Of a stretch of DNA of 6,253 nucleotides, positions 1 through 5,453 are shown in pieces (within the stretch, counting starts at the first letter, position 1; each line of letters starts with the position of its first letter). The position numbers and the translations under genes were made by a program. Source of the stretch: Chloroflexi bacterium RBG_16_68_14 (GTDB lineage Bacteria > Chloroflexota > Dehalococcoidia > DSTF01 > RBG-16-68-14); contig MGOB01000027.1 of NCBI GenBank assembly GCA_001796995.1, positions 16,962 through 23,214 of the forward strand, written 5' to 3'. The notes beneath the pieces were generated by a model that was not told where the DNA came from, did not search any database, and worked only from the letters and a program-made list of their open reading frames with translations.

Positions 1-514
1 AGTCGAGCCCGTCCAGCCGCGGGTCGTCCCACCAGGTCGCGTGGAACTTGGCGAGCTCGCGGATGGCCAGCTCCGCCTGCTCCAGCGAGCAGCCGGCGAG
101 GTGGTCGCCGATGCGGGCGGGCGCCAGGTCTTCCAGCAACAGCACGAAGTCGCCGCTTGCGGTGTCGAGGGCGCTGTAGTAGCAGCGTGGCGTCCGCAGC
201 TCGATCTGCCCGGCGATCTCTTCGTAGAAGCGGGTCTCGATCTCGTAGAGCCGGAAGTACAGCGCGATCTGGCGGTTCACCGGGGAGGCGGTAGGGAACT
301 TAGCGATGAGGGAGCGCGGCGCACCATCCTCGGGTCGGTCATAGCGGAGCGTGATCTGGGCCAGCTCCCCCATGTAGCCCACCCCCTCAGCGATGCGGCG
401 TGAGTCGAAAGAAGCGACCGCCGCTTCCGTGATCGCGCCCGTCTGGCGGAGGGCTTGGGTGAGCCATTCGGGGGTGAGCGCCCCGAGGCCTGCGGGAATC
501 TCTAAGTCAGTCAC
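1..514 (-). CDS. Phosphotransferase, aminoglycoside/ecdysteroid-kinase-like (N-terminal part, runs off window)
   Basis: This is the first 171 codons of a gene that continues past the left edge. I chose GTG at 514 because AGGA lies 5 bases upstream and no ATG suits the frame. The visible part looks like the N-lobe of a protein-kinase-fold small-molecule kinase. There is a glycine-rich loop EGVGYMGEL (about residues 43-51), a strand ending LIAKFP with the likely ATP-binding lysine (K72), a helix with a candidate partner glutamate (E95, ETRFYEEI), and a hinge VLLLEDLAP (about 124-132). RELAKFHATWW (about 152-162) is typical of APH/CHK-like proteins just before the C-lobe. The HGD catalytic loop and the metal-binding Asp lie outside the window, so activity cannot be judged. 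The family phosphorylates hydroxyl groups of small molecules using ATP; the substrate is unknown. It follows the second hydrolase-cyclase gene by 48 bases and is probably co-transcribed with it. Confidence 0.85.
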   Translation of the reverse strand, partial: MTDLEIPAGLGALTPEWLTQALRQTGAITEAAVASFDSRRIAEGVGYMGELAQITLRYDRPEDGAPRSLIAKFPTASPVNRQIALYFRLYEIETRFYEEIAGQIELRTPRCYYSALDTASGDFVLLLEDLAPARIGDHLAGCSLEQAELAIRELAKFHATWWDDPRLDGLD

Positions 515-563
515 AGACTTCCTGGCGCGCCTTGCCAAACCGGTCGAGGGCGCTTGCCTCCAT
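507..563 (-). other. Possible 18-codon leader ORF linking cyclase and kinase genes
   Basis: An ATG at 563 shares its A with the TGA stop of the upstream cyclase gene (TGATGG). It opens an 18-codon frame, MEASALDRFGKARQEVCD, whose TGA (509-507) lies just inside the start of the downstream kinase gene (GTG at 514-512). A ribosome finishing the cyclase could therefore re-initiate here and end on the kinase start, giving translational coupling. The frame begins ATGGAG like both cyclase genes and is preceded by a similar purine-rich run (GGAAGAGGG), so it may instead be the remnant of another copy's start. I see no conserved protein in it, and its translation is not established. Confidence 0.25.
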
Positions 564-1918
564 CAGCCCTCTTCCCGCCAGCGCAGCTCGTACAGGCGCA
601 CCGGGTCCTCGAAGCCGCGGAGGGCCGCCTCGCCCCGGTCGGAGAAGAGGAAGCCCTTGCCCGCCGCGAGCTGTCGCACCACGTCCGAGGCGAGGATCTC
701 GCTGCCCTCCGCCTTGTCGCAGATGCGGCGGGCGAGCTGGACGGCGGTGCCGAAGAGGTCTTGTTCTTCGGCCACGGGCTCGCCGGCGTTGAGGCCGATG
801 TGGACCTGTAGGGGCGCCCCTACGCTGTGTCCTTCGACCGCCTTCTGGATGGCGATGGCGCACGCGAGGGCACGCGAGGCGGAGGGGAAGGAGGCCATGA
901 TGCCGTCGCCGGTGTGCTTGATCTCGGAGCCGCTGTGCGCCTTGAGGGCGTCTCGGACGATGGTGTTGTGGGTGCGGAGAAGCTCCTGGGCCCCGGCGTC
1001 GCCGAGGCGCTGGGTGAGGGCGGTGGAGCCCTCGATGTCGGTGAAGAGGATGGTGACCAGGCCGCCCGGGGCCGCGGGCGCCTCCGACGCGGAGGACGCT
1101 GCGGTCCCGAGCACGAACTCGCGGATGGCCGCTTCCATCTGCGCGCTCTGCTTTCTGTCGGGGACGTGCTGGCCCTCGACCGACTTGAAGGCCGCACCGG
1201 GGATGAGCGCTGCGAGCCGCTGACCGAGCTCGATGGGCATCGCCCGGTCTCCGCGGGCGTGGATGACGAGCGTCGGCACGCGCACTTTCGGGGCCAGGTG
1301 AGCGATGTCGTACACGATGGGTGCCACGCTAAGCATCGCGGCGGCGTCCTCCGCGTCTGCGGACTGTCGCTGGTACGCGGCGAACATCTGCTGGTCTTCG
1401 AGCGGAGCGTCCTCGCCGAGGAAGAAGTCGCTCATGATCTTGACGGCGCTACCCCAGTTCGTCCTGATGATCGTCACCAGCGCGGCCAGCAGTTCCTCGC
1501 GTTCGGGCGCAAGCTCGCCGGTCAGTACGCCCGTCCCCATGGTGATCAGATGCGAGACCTTGCGCGGGTGGCGGACGGCGTACTCGACGCCGATCGGGCC
1601 GCCTTCGGAATACCCCGCCAGCGCGAAGCGCTTCAGCTTGGCGTGCTCGACGACGGCCTCCACGTCCCGCACCCACGCCTCCCGCGAGTAATCGCCTAGC
1701 CGGCGCGCCGACAGCCCTGTACCGCGTTTGTCGATTCTGAGCAGCATGAAGTCCTTCGTCAGCTCGTGATAGCGCTCGCCGAGGATTGGTATGTCCCAGT
1801 CGATCTCGGCGTGGCTGAGCCAGCCGGGGAGCCAGACGAGCGGATAACCGCTGCCCGTGACGGCGTAGGCGATGCGGACGCCGTCGGAGGTGGTGCAGAA
1901 GCGAATCTGCTGCTCCAC
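563..1918 (-). CDS. Alpha/beta hydrolase fused to class III nucleotide cyclase (downstream paralogue)
   Basis: This 451-residue protein has two domains. Residues 1-270 form an alpha/beta hydrolase: PGW after the first core strand, IDKRGTGLS (62-70), nucleophile elbow GYSEGG with S104, acid D224 in ARGDRAMP and H251 in EGQHVP. After an Ala-rich linker (about 271-286), residues 287-451 form a class III adenylate/guanylate cyclase catalytic domain. Metal-binding aspartates are D294 (FTDIEGST) and D338 (HTGDG), the purine-selecting pair is K334 and D387 (DLFG), and the transition-state arginine is R398. The usual transition-state Asn is Gln (Q394). Lys plus Asp suggests ATP as substrate, hence cAMP. 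It should act as a cytoplasmic dimer, with the hydrolase perhaps sensing or cleaving a ligand. GTG at 1918 overlaps the TAG of the previous paralogue by one base; GGGAGGAGGG inside that gene's end is the ribosome binding site. The hydrolase substrate is unknown. Confidence 0.9.
   Translation of the reverse strand: MEQQIRFCTTSDGVRIAYAVTGSGYPLVWLPGWLSHAEIDWDIPILGERYHELTKDFMLLRIDKRGTGLSARRLGDYSREAWVRDVEAVVEHAKLKRFALAGYSEGGPIGVEYAVRHPRKVSHLITMGTGVLTGELAPEREELLAALVTIIRTNWGSAVKIMSDFFLGEDAPLEDQQMFAAYQRQSADAEDAAAMLSVAPIVYDIAHLAPKVRVPTLVIHARGDRAMPIELGQRLAALIPGAAFKSVEGQHVPDRKQSAQMEAAIREFVLGTAASSASEAPAAPGGLVTILFTDIEGSTALTQRLGDAGAQELLRTHNTIVRDALKAHSGSEIKHTGDGIMASFPSASRALACAIAIQKAVEGHSVGAPLQVHIGLNAGEPVAEEQDLFGTAVQLARRICDKAEGSEILASDVVRQLAAGKGFLFSDRGEAALRGFEDPVRLYELRWREEG
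808..823. repeat. 16-base perfect palindrome inside the cyclase coding sequence (short form)
   Basis: GTAGGGGCGCCCCTAC is a perfect self-complementary 16-mer. It lies in the cyclase domain and is translated as part of SVGAP (about residues 365-369). It matches the outer arms of the 34-base palindrome at the same place in the upstream paralogue, minus 18 bases. The GTAG ends recall the GTAG head of REP elements, but the stem sequence differs from the REP copies around the transposase gene. Confidence 0.9.
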
Positions 1919-3294
1919 TAGCCCTCCTCCCGCCAGCGCAGCTCGTAGAGGCGCACCGGGTCCTCGAAGCCGCGCAAGGCGGCCTCGCCCCGGTCGGAGA
2001 AGAGGAAGCCCTTGCCGGCGACGAGCTGCCGGACGACGTCCGAGGCGAGGATCTCGCCGCCCTCGGCCTTGTCACAGATGCGGCGGGCGAGCTGGACAGC
2101 GGTGCCGAAGAGGTCTTGTTCTTCGGCTACCGGCTCGCCGGCGTTGAGGCCGATGTGGACCTGTAGGGGCGCCCCGACAGGTCGGGGCGCCCCTACGCTG
2201 TGTCCTTCGACCGCCTTCTGGATGGTGATGGCGCAGTGGAGGGCGTTGGAGGCGGAGGGGAAGGAGGCCATGATGCCGTCGCCGGTGTGCTTGATCTCGG
2301 AGCCGGTGTGCTGGCGGAGGGCGTCTCTGACGATGGTGTTGTGGGCGCGGAGGAGCTCCTGGGCCTTCGCGTCGCCGAGGCGCTGGGTGAGGGCGGTGGA
2401 GGAGGTGATGTCGGTGAAGAGGATGGTGAGGGGCCCGGCCTCAGTCGGCGCTGCCGCCGCTTGTTTCTGCTTCTGAGCTTCCTCGTCCGCCAGGAGAAAA
2501 TCGAGGGTGGCTTGCTGAATCTGGGTCATACCTGTTGCGTCGGGCGAGTGCCGGTGACCTTCAATAGGGACGAGGCGGGCATTGGGGATGCCGCCCGCCA
2601 GCTCCCGCCCGGCCTCGAAGGGGACGGCGAGGTCGCCCCGAACATGGACAACCAGGGTTGGTGCCTTTACGTGGGAGAGGAAATGCGAGACGTCGGTCTC
2701 CACGTTAGCCCGAAGCATAGCAGCGGCGTCGTCGCGGGTGGCGCCCGCCTCTTGCAGCTTCACGAAAAACTGGACTTCCTCCGGGGACGCTTCGGGCATG
2801 AAGATATTAGCCAGTGTCCGAGAGCCCAGACCCCATTCCGCGCGTACCAGCGCCACCAGAGCGTCAATGGTCTCTCGCTGCTCAGGCGTGGGAACCATGC
2901 GTGCGTGCGCGCCATACAGGACCAGTCGAGAGACCACACGCGGACGGCGCGCGGCATAGGCGACAGCAACTGCTCCCCCCTCCGAAACACCTAGCAGGGC
3001 GAACCTCCGTAACTTCAAATGCTGTACCACGGCTTGCAGGTCTCGGAGGCGCGCATCAATGGAGAAGTCGCTGACGTTGCGGTCAGAGAGACCGGTGCCC
3101 CGCTTGTCATATTTCACCAAGAAGAAGTGTTCAGCGAGGGCTTCGAGGAAGCTGCGACGTTGCGGATACTCCCACTCTAACTCCAGATGGCTCACCCAGC
3201 CAGGCACCATGACCAGCGGCGGCCCCTCGCCCACGGTGGCGTAGGCGATGCGCACGCCGTCGGAGGTGGTGCAGAAGCGGATCTGCTGCTCCAT
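1918..3294 (-). CDS. Alpha/beta hydrolase fused to class III nucleotide cyclase (upstream paralogue)
   Basis: This 458-residue protein has the same architecture as the gene that follows it. The hydrolase part spans about residues 1-268: PGW, YDKRGTGLS (62-70), nucleophile elbow GVSEGG with S104, acid D221 in VRGDLAVP and probable H249 in EGHRHSP. A Lys/Gln/Ala-rich linker (271-287) leads to the class III cyclase (288-458), with metal aspartates D295 (FTDITSST) and D339 (HTGDG), K335 and D394 for the purine, and R405. Q401 replaces the usual transition-state Asn. The first 19 residues and nearly all of the cyclase domain match the paralogue; the hydrolase core is much more divergent. Six extra residues (RPVGAP, 371-376) come from a palindrome inserted in the cyclase. 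The ATG lies 8 bases after a strong -10 box, with no clear Shine-Dalgarno, so translation is probably leaderless. It likely makes cAMP in the cytoplasm in response to an unknown ligand. Confidence 0.9.
   Translation of the reverse strand: MEQQIRFCTTSDGVRIAYATVGEGPPLVMVPGWVSHLELEWEYPQRRSFLEALAEHFFLVKYDKRGTGLSDRNVSDFSIDARLRDLQAVVQHLKLRRFALLGVSEGGAVAVAYAARRPRVVSRLVLYGAHARMVPTPEQRETIDALVALVRAEWGLGSRTLANIFMPEASPEEVQFFVKLQEAGATRDDAAAMLRANVETDVSHFLSHVKAPTLVVHVRGDLAVPFEAGRELAGGIPNARLVPIEGHRHSPDATGMTQIQQATLDFLLADEEAQKQKQAAAAPTEAGPLTILFTDITSSTALTQRLGDAKAQELLRAHNTIVRDALRQHTGSEIKHTGDGIMASFPSASNALHCAITIQKAVEGHSVGAPRPVGAPLQVHIGLNAGEPVAEEQDLFGTAVQLARRICDKAEGGEILASDVVRQLVAGKGFLFSDRGEAALRGFEDPVRLYELRWREEG
2163..2196. 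repeat. 34-base inverted repeat inside the cyclase coding sequence (long form)
   Basis: Two perfect 16-base arms, GTAGGGGCGCCCCGAC (2163-2178) and its reverse complement (2181-2196), are separated by AG. The element lies wholly within the coding frame and encodes the stretch around VGAPRPVGAP. The 10-mer GGGGCGCCCC occurs twice with 8 bases between. Losing one copy plus the spacer (18 bases) gives exactly the short palindrome seen in the downstream paralogue. Confidence 0.95.
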
Positions 3295-3295
3295 G

Positions 3296-3331
3296 TGCCG
3301 CCAGCATAGCCCGCTAGAGCAGAGGTGTCAA
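3296..3331 (-). promoter_or_regulatory. Sigma-70-type promoter of the hydrolase-cyclase pair, leaderless
   Basis: On the minus strand, TTGACA (3331-3326) is followed after exactly 17 bases by TATGCT (3308-3303). The predicted start of transcription is the A at about 3296, which leaves only about 2 bases before the ATG at 3294. The -35 box is a perfect match to the housekeeping consensus and the -10 box is close. Spacing and position are seen directly; the transcription start is inferred. Confidence 0.75.
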
Positions 3332-3335
3332 AGCG

Positions 3336-3370
3336 GGGAAGAAAACGACTCTGCGGGTTGAAACCCGCAG
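3336..3370 (-). terminator. Probable terminator after purS, on a REP-like hairpin
   Basis: CTGCGGGTT (3351-3359) and AACCCGCAG (3362-3370) form a 9-base perfect inverted repeat with a 2-base centre. On the minus strand it is followed after about 5 bases by TTTTCTT, as in an intrinsic terminator with an offset, imperfect T tract. It lies 30 bases after the purS stop and before the cyclase promoter. On the minus strand it reads AAGCTGCGGGTTTCAACCCGC, the same layout as the REP copies at 4923 and 5425 (GTAGCTGC, then stem), with GTAG changed to GAAG. It may thus be a decayed REP element. Confidence 0.55.
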
Positions 3371-3400
3371 CTTCTTGCTCAACTTGCTAGCCTGGGGCAT

Positions 3401-3664
3401 CTATCCGGCAGGGCGGGCTATTTCCTCTAGCTCGAAGCGGAAGTCCTCGATGACCGGGTTGGCCAGCAGCTTGCGGCACATCTCCGTCACCTGCGCCTCG
3501 GCCTCAGCCCGGTCCTTGCCGTCGAGGCGGATCTCCAGGTACTTGCCGGCCCGCACGCTCTCGACGGAGTCGAAGCCGAGGGAGTGCAGCCCGCCCCGGA
3601 TGGTGAGCCCCTGCGGGTCGTTGACCGTGGGCTTCAGGGTGACGTAGATGCGGGCGAGGAACAT
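3401..3664 (-). CDS. purS: Phosphoribosylformylglycinamidine synthase subunit PurS
   Basis: The 87-residue product has the usual length and pattern of PurS: an opening beta strand ARIYVTLKP, then NDPQG (about 15-19), LHSLGFDSVESVRAGKYLEI (about 27-46) and a C-terminal strand VIEDFRFEL. PurS dimers bridge PurQ (glutaminase) and PurL (synthetase) in the multi-subunit FGAM synthetase, which makes FGAM from FGAR, glutamine and ATP in the cytoplasm. The ATG at 3664 lies 2 bases after the TAG of the upstream small membrane protein gene, so the two are probably translationally coupled; the Shine-Dalgarno is weak (GAG). purQ and purL usually follow purS, but here a hairpin and unrelated genes come next, so they must be elsewhere if present. 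Confidence 0.95.
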   Translation of the reverse strand: MFLARIYVTLKPTVNDPQGLTIRGGLHSLGFDSVESVRAGKYLEIRLDGKDRAEAEAQVTEMCRKLLANPVIEDFRFELEEIARPAG

Positions 3665-3666
3665 GC

Positions 3667-3945
3667 CTAGAACTCGATGCGGAGCCCGCTGCCGGTATGG
3701 GCGTCGGGGTCGTCGGGCGCCATGCGGTCCAGGCGGCGGTAGATCCGGCGCGCCCAGAGATGAGGCGCGTTGGCGCCCACGATGACTCCCAGCCCCAGGA
3801 GCGCTGCCCCGGCGATGCTCAGCCCGTCTGAATCACCGCTGAGGCCGATGGGCAGCAGGATCGCGCCGGCCAGCGCCAGCAGGCTCGCGATGCCCGGTCC
3901 GACATGGCCTTCCTCCCGCCCCACGAAACGTCCTAGCTGCTGCAT
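3667..3945 (-). CDS. Small two-helix membrane protein of unknown function
   Basis: This 92-residue protein is not one I recognise. It has a short polar N-terminus (MQQLGRFVGREEG), two hydrophobic Gly/Ala/Leu-rich segments (about residues 18-36 and 42-60) joined by GDSDG, and a basic C-terminal stretch (WARRIYRRLDRM). Both ends are probably cytoplasmic, as an inner-membrane hairpin. The start at 3945 is supported by AGGAGA about 6 bases upstream. It sits 10 bases after purC and 2 bases before purS, so it is clearly part of that operon, but nothing in the sequence ties it to purine chemistry. Confidence 0.8.
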   Translation of the reverse strand: MQQLGRFVGREEGHVGPGIASLLALAGAILLPIGLSGDSDGLSIAGAALLGLGVIVGANAPHLWARRIYRRLDRMAPDDPDAHTGSGLRIEF

Positions 3946-3955
3946 GGTGCTTCTC

Positions 3956-4855
3956 CTAGCCTAGCCGCACCTCTTCTCCGGTCAGTCGCCGGTAGATCTC
4001 TTGGTAGCGCCGCGCTGTCTCCTCGACGACGTCGGGCGGCAGCGCCGGCGCCGGCGGCTCCCGGTTCCAGTCGGAGCGGAGCAGCCAGTCGCGCACGTAC
4101 TGCTTATCGAAAGCCTCCTGGTGGAGGCCCGGCTGGTACTCCTCGGCGTCCCAGAAGCGGCTGGAATCGGGGGTCAACATCTCGTCGATGACGATGGGCT
4201 CTCCGTCCAGCAGCCCGAACTCGAACTTGGTATCCGAGATGATGATGCCGCGCTCGCGGGCACAGTCGGCGCCGTAGCGGTAGAGGGCCAGGCTGCGCAG
4301 GCGGACGGCGCTGGCCACCTCCATCCCGATGAGCTCCACCAATTCCTCCGTGGAGAGGTTCTGGTCGTGGCCTACCTCCGCCTTGGTGGTGGGGGTGAAG
4401 AGCGGCTCCGGGAAGCGCTCGCTCTCCCCCAGGCCGGGCGGCATGCGGACGCCGCAGACGGTGCCGTGCTCCTGGTACTCCGCCCAGGCGTTGCCCGCCA
4501 GGTAGCCCCGCACGATGCACTCCGCCGGCAGCCGCTGCGCCTTACGCACGATCATGCTCCGCCCGACCAGCTCCGGAGGCAGCTCGAAGGGCAGCTCGTC
4601 CTCAGACGAGCCGTCGGCCAGGCGGAGGAAGTGGTTGGGCACGACGGAGGCGGTCCGCTGGAACCAGAAGGCGGAGAGCTGGGTGAGGACGGCGCCCTTG
4701 CCGGGGACGCCGTTGGGCAAGACCACGTCGAAGGCGGAGATGCGGTCGGTGGCGACGATGAGGAGGCGATCGCCCAGGTCGTAGAGGTCGCGCACCTTGC
4801 CTCGGTGGGAGAGGTTCGGGAGCGGGGTCTCGAGCAGGACGGTGGCGGGAGGCAT
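3956..4855 (-). CDS. purC: SAICAR synthetase (phosphoribosylaminoimidazole-succinocarboxamide synthase)
   Basis: The 299-residue enzyme joins CAIR and aspartate with ATP to make SAICAR in de novo purine synthesis. Family motifs appear in order: GKVRDLYD (19-26), ATDRISAFDV (35-44), LPAECIVRGYLAGNAW (109-124), LFTPTTKAEVGHD (152-164), IISDTKFEFG (205-214) and DEMLTPDSSRFW (224-235). The length matches the longer, Ade1-like form (about 300 residues) rather than the short form of about 240. The ATG at 4855 has AAGGAG 7 bases upstream. Its leader carries REP copies at 4869-4908 and 4923-4946, and the transposase gene lies just upstream. I see no convincing promoter of its own, so read-through from upstream is likely. 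The 92-residue membrane protein gene and purS follow closely. Confidence 0.97.
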   Translation of the reverse strand: MPPATVLLETPLPNLSHRGKVRDLYDLGDRLLIVATDRISAFDVVLPNGVPGKGAVLTQLSAFWFQRTASVVPNHFLRLADGSSEDELPFELPPELVGRSMIVRKAQRLPAECIVRGYLAGNAWAEYQEHGTVCGVRMPPGLGESERFPEPLFTPTTKAEVGHDQNLSTEELVELIGMEVASAVRLRSLALYRYGADCARERGIIISDTKFEFGLLDGEPIVIDEMLTPDSSRFWDAEEYQPGLHQEAFDKQYVRDWLLRSDWNREPPAPALPPDVVEETARRYQEIYRRLTGEEVRLG

Positions 4856-4868
4856 GGGCGGCTCCTTC

Positions 4869-4908
4869 TCGCTTCGAGCAGGGCTACAGCCCTGCCGCTA
4901 CGGACTCC
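4869..4908 (-). repeat. REP-like palindrome, copy B (40 bases)
   Basis: GCAGGGCT (4878-4885) and AGCCCTGC (4888-4895) form a perfect 8-base stem with centre AC. On the minus strand it is headed by GTAGCG (4901-4896). The whole 40 bases match copy D at 5454-5493 with 2 differences. It lies in the leader of purC, just upstream of its ribosome binding site. Confidence 0.9.
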
Positions 4909-4922
4909 CCATCTCGTTACAC

Positions 4923-4946
4923 GTAGCTGCAGACCTTTAGGTCTGC
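4923..4946 (+). repeat. REP-like palindrome, copy A
   Basis: GTAGCT is followed by a perfect 8-base stem, GCAGACCT (4929-4936) and AGGTCTGC (4939-4946), around TT. It shares the head GTAGCTGC with copy C but has a different, compensated stem, so pairing is kept while sequence changes. It ends 3 bases before the stop codon of the transposase gene and faces copy B head to head. Confidence 0.85.
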
Positions 4947-4949
4947 CCG

Positions 4950-5414
4950 TCAATCCTCCAGCAAAGGCCTAGGCCCAGCATAAGGATATTGCCGGAAGTC
5001 ATCCACAAGCCCCGCGCGTACTGGGTTACTCCAGATGTAGCGCGCTACTTGAGCAAGGTCTTCCTCACGGCGCAGCACATGGTCATAGTAGCTGATCTGC
5101 CAGAGAGGGGCGCTGAGCTTCTGCTTCGCTGCGTATCCTGAGAGTTGCTTGAAGAGGCGGACGAAGTCCGTCAGGCGCGAGTCGGCACCGCCTGAGACGA
5201 GAACGTGTAGGTGGTCAGGCATGAAGCAGTATGCGTGCAGGTCAAACGAGTGCTGCGCGCAAGCCCGCAGAAGGGCTAATTCTACCAGTTGTACGAGGCT
5301 GGCGTCTTGGAAGACTTCGGAACGCTGTCTTGTGACGAAGGTCAGGCTGTAGGCGTACGGGCCAACATAGTCAAAATCCTTTAGTCGCGGCGATTTTCGA
5401 AGTCGGGTGGCCAT
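4950..5414 (-). CDS. REP-associated tyrosine transposase (RAYT, IS200-like Y1 HUH family)
   Basis: The 154-residue protein carries the single-domain Y1 transposase signature: SLTFVTRQRSEVF (23-35), the HUH metal-binding motif in CFMPDHLHVLV with H68 and H70, and the segment SYYDHVLRREEDL (108-120), where Y110 is the likely nucleophile. The ending YIWSNPVRAGLV (126-137) is typical of RAYTs. Such proteins cut and rejoin single-stranded DNA at REP hairpins carrying a GTAG foot and are usually single-copy, domesticated genes. The flanking REP copies fit this. Length is normal and all key residues are present, so it could be active. The ATG at 5414 has no strong Shine-Dalgarno, and REP copy C ends 11 bases upstream, which might limit translation. 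The TGA at 4952-4950 lies beside copy A. An ordinary IS200/IS605 TnpA is less likely given the flanking REPs and the motif spacing. Confidence 0.9.
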   Translation of the reverse strand: MATRLRKSPRLKDFDYVGPYAYSLTFVTRQRSEVFQDASLVQLVELALLRACAQHSFDLHAYCFMPDHLHVLVSGGADSRLTDFVRLFKQLSGYAAKQKLSAPLWQISYYDHVLRREEDLAQVARYIWSNPVRAGLVDDFRQYPYAGPRPLLED

Positions 5415-5424
5415 CGCGCATCAG

Positions 5425-5448
5425 GCAGGGCTGAAGCCCTGCAGCTAC
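5425..5448 (-). repeat. REP-like palindrome, copy C
   Basis: GCAGGGCT (5425-5432) and AGCCCTGC (5435-5442) form a perfect 8-base stem around GA; on the minus strand it is headed by GTAGCT (5448-5443). It lies 11 bases upstream of the transposase start codon, in the same orientation as copy D. Confidence 0.9.
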
Positions 5449-5453
5449 GGATT

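Noticed and set aside
41..403. 120-codon plus-strand open frame near the left edge
   Set aside because: It is antisense to the kinase-like gene, which has a ribosome site, glycine-rich loop and hinge motif; the plus-strand product shows no family features.
507..863. 118-codon minus-strand frame overlapping the cyclase gene end
   Set aside because: It is an Arg/Pro-rich out-of-frame reading of the cyclase domain; only its last 18 codons, outside the cyclase, were kept as a possible leader.
827..1699. 290-codon plus-strand open frame opposite the hydrolase-cyclase gene
   Set aside because: It is antisense to a gene with clear catalytic motifs, has low-complexity Gly/Arg/Asp-rich composition, and has a counterpart at 2200-2994 only because the underlying genes are paralogues.
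4915..4952. Promoter for purC from TTGACG at the end of the transposase gene
   Set aside because: No -10-like hexamer lies 16-18 bases downstream; the nearest candidates are 22 or more bases away and overlap the REP stem.
4001..4972. 323-codon plus-strand open frame opposite purC
   Set aside because: It is a mirror of purC codon bias in GC-rich DNA with no recognisable domain; purC on the other strand is unambiguous.
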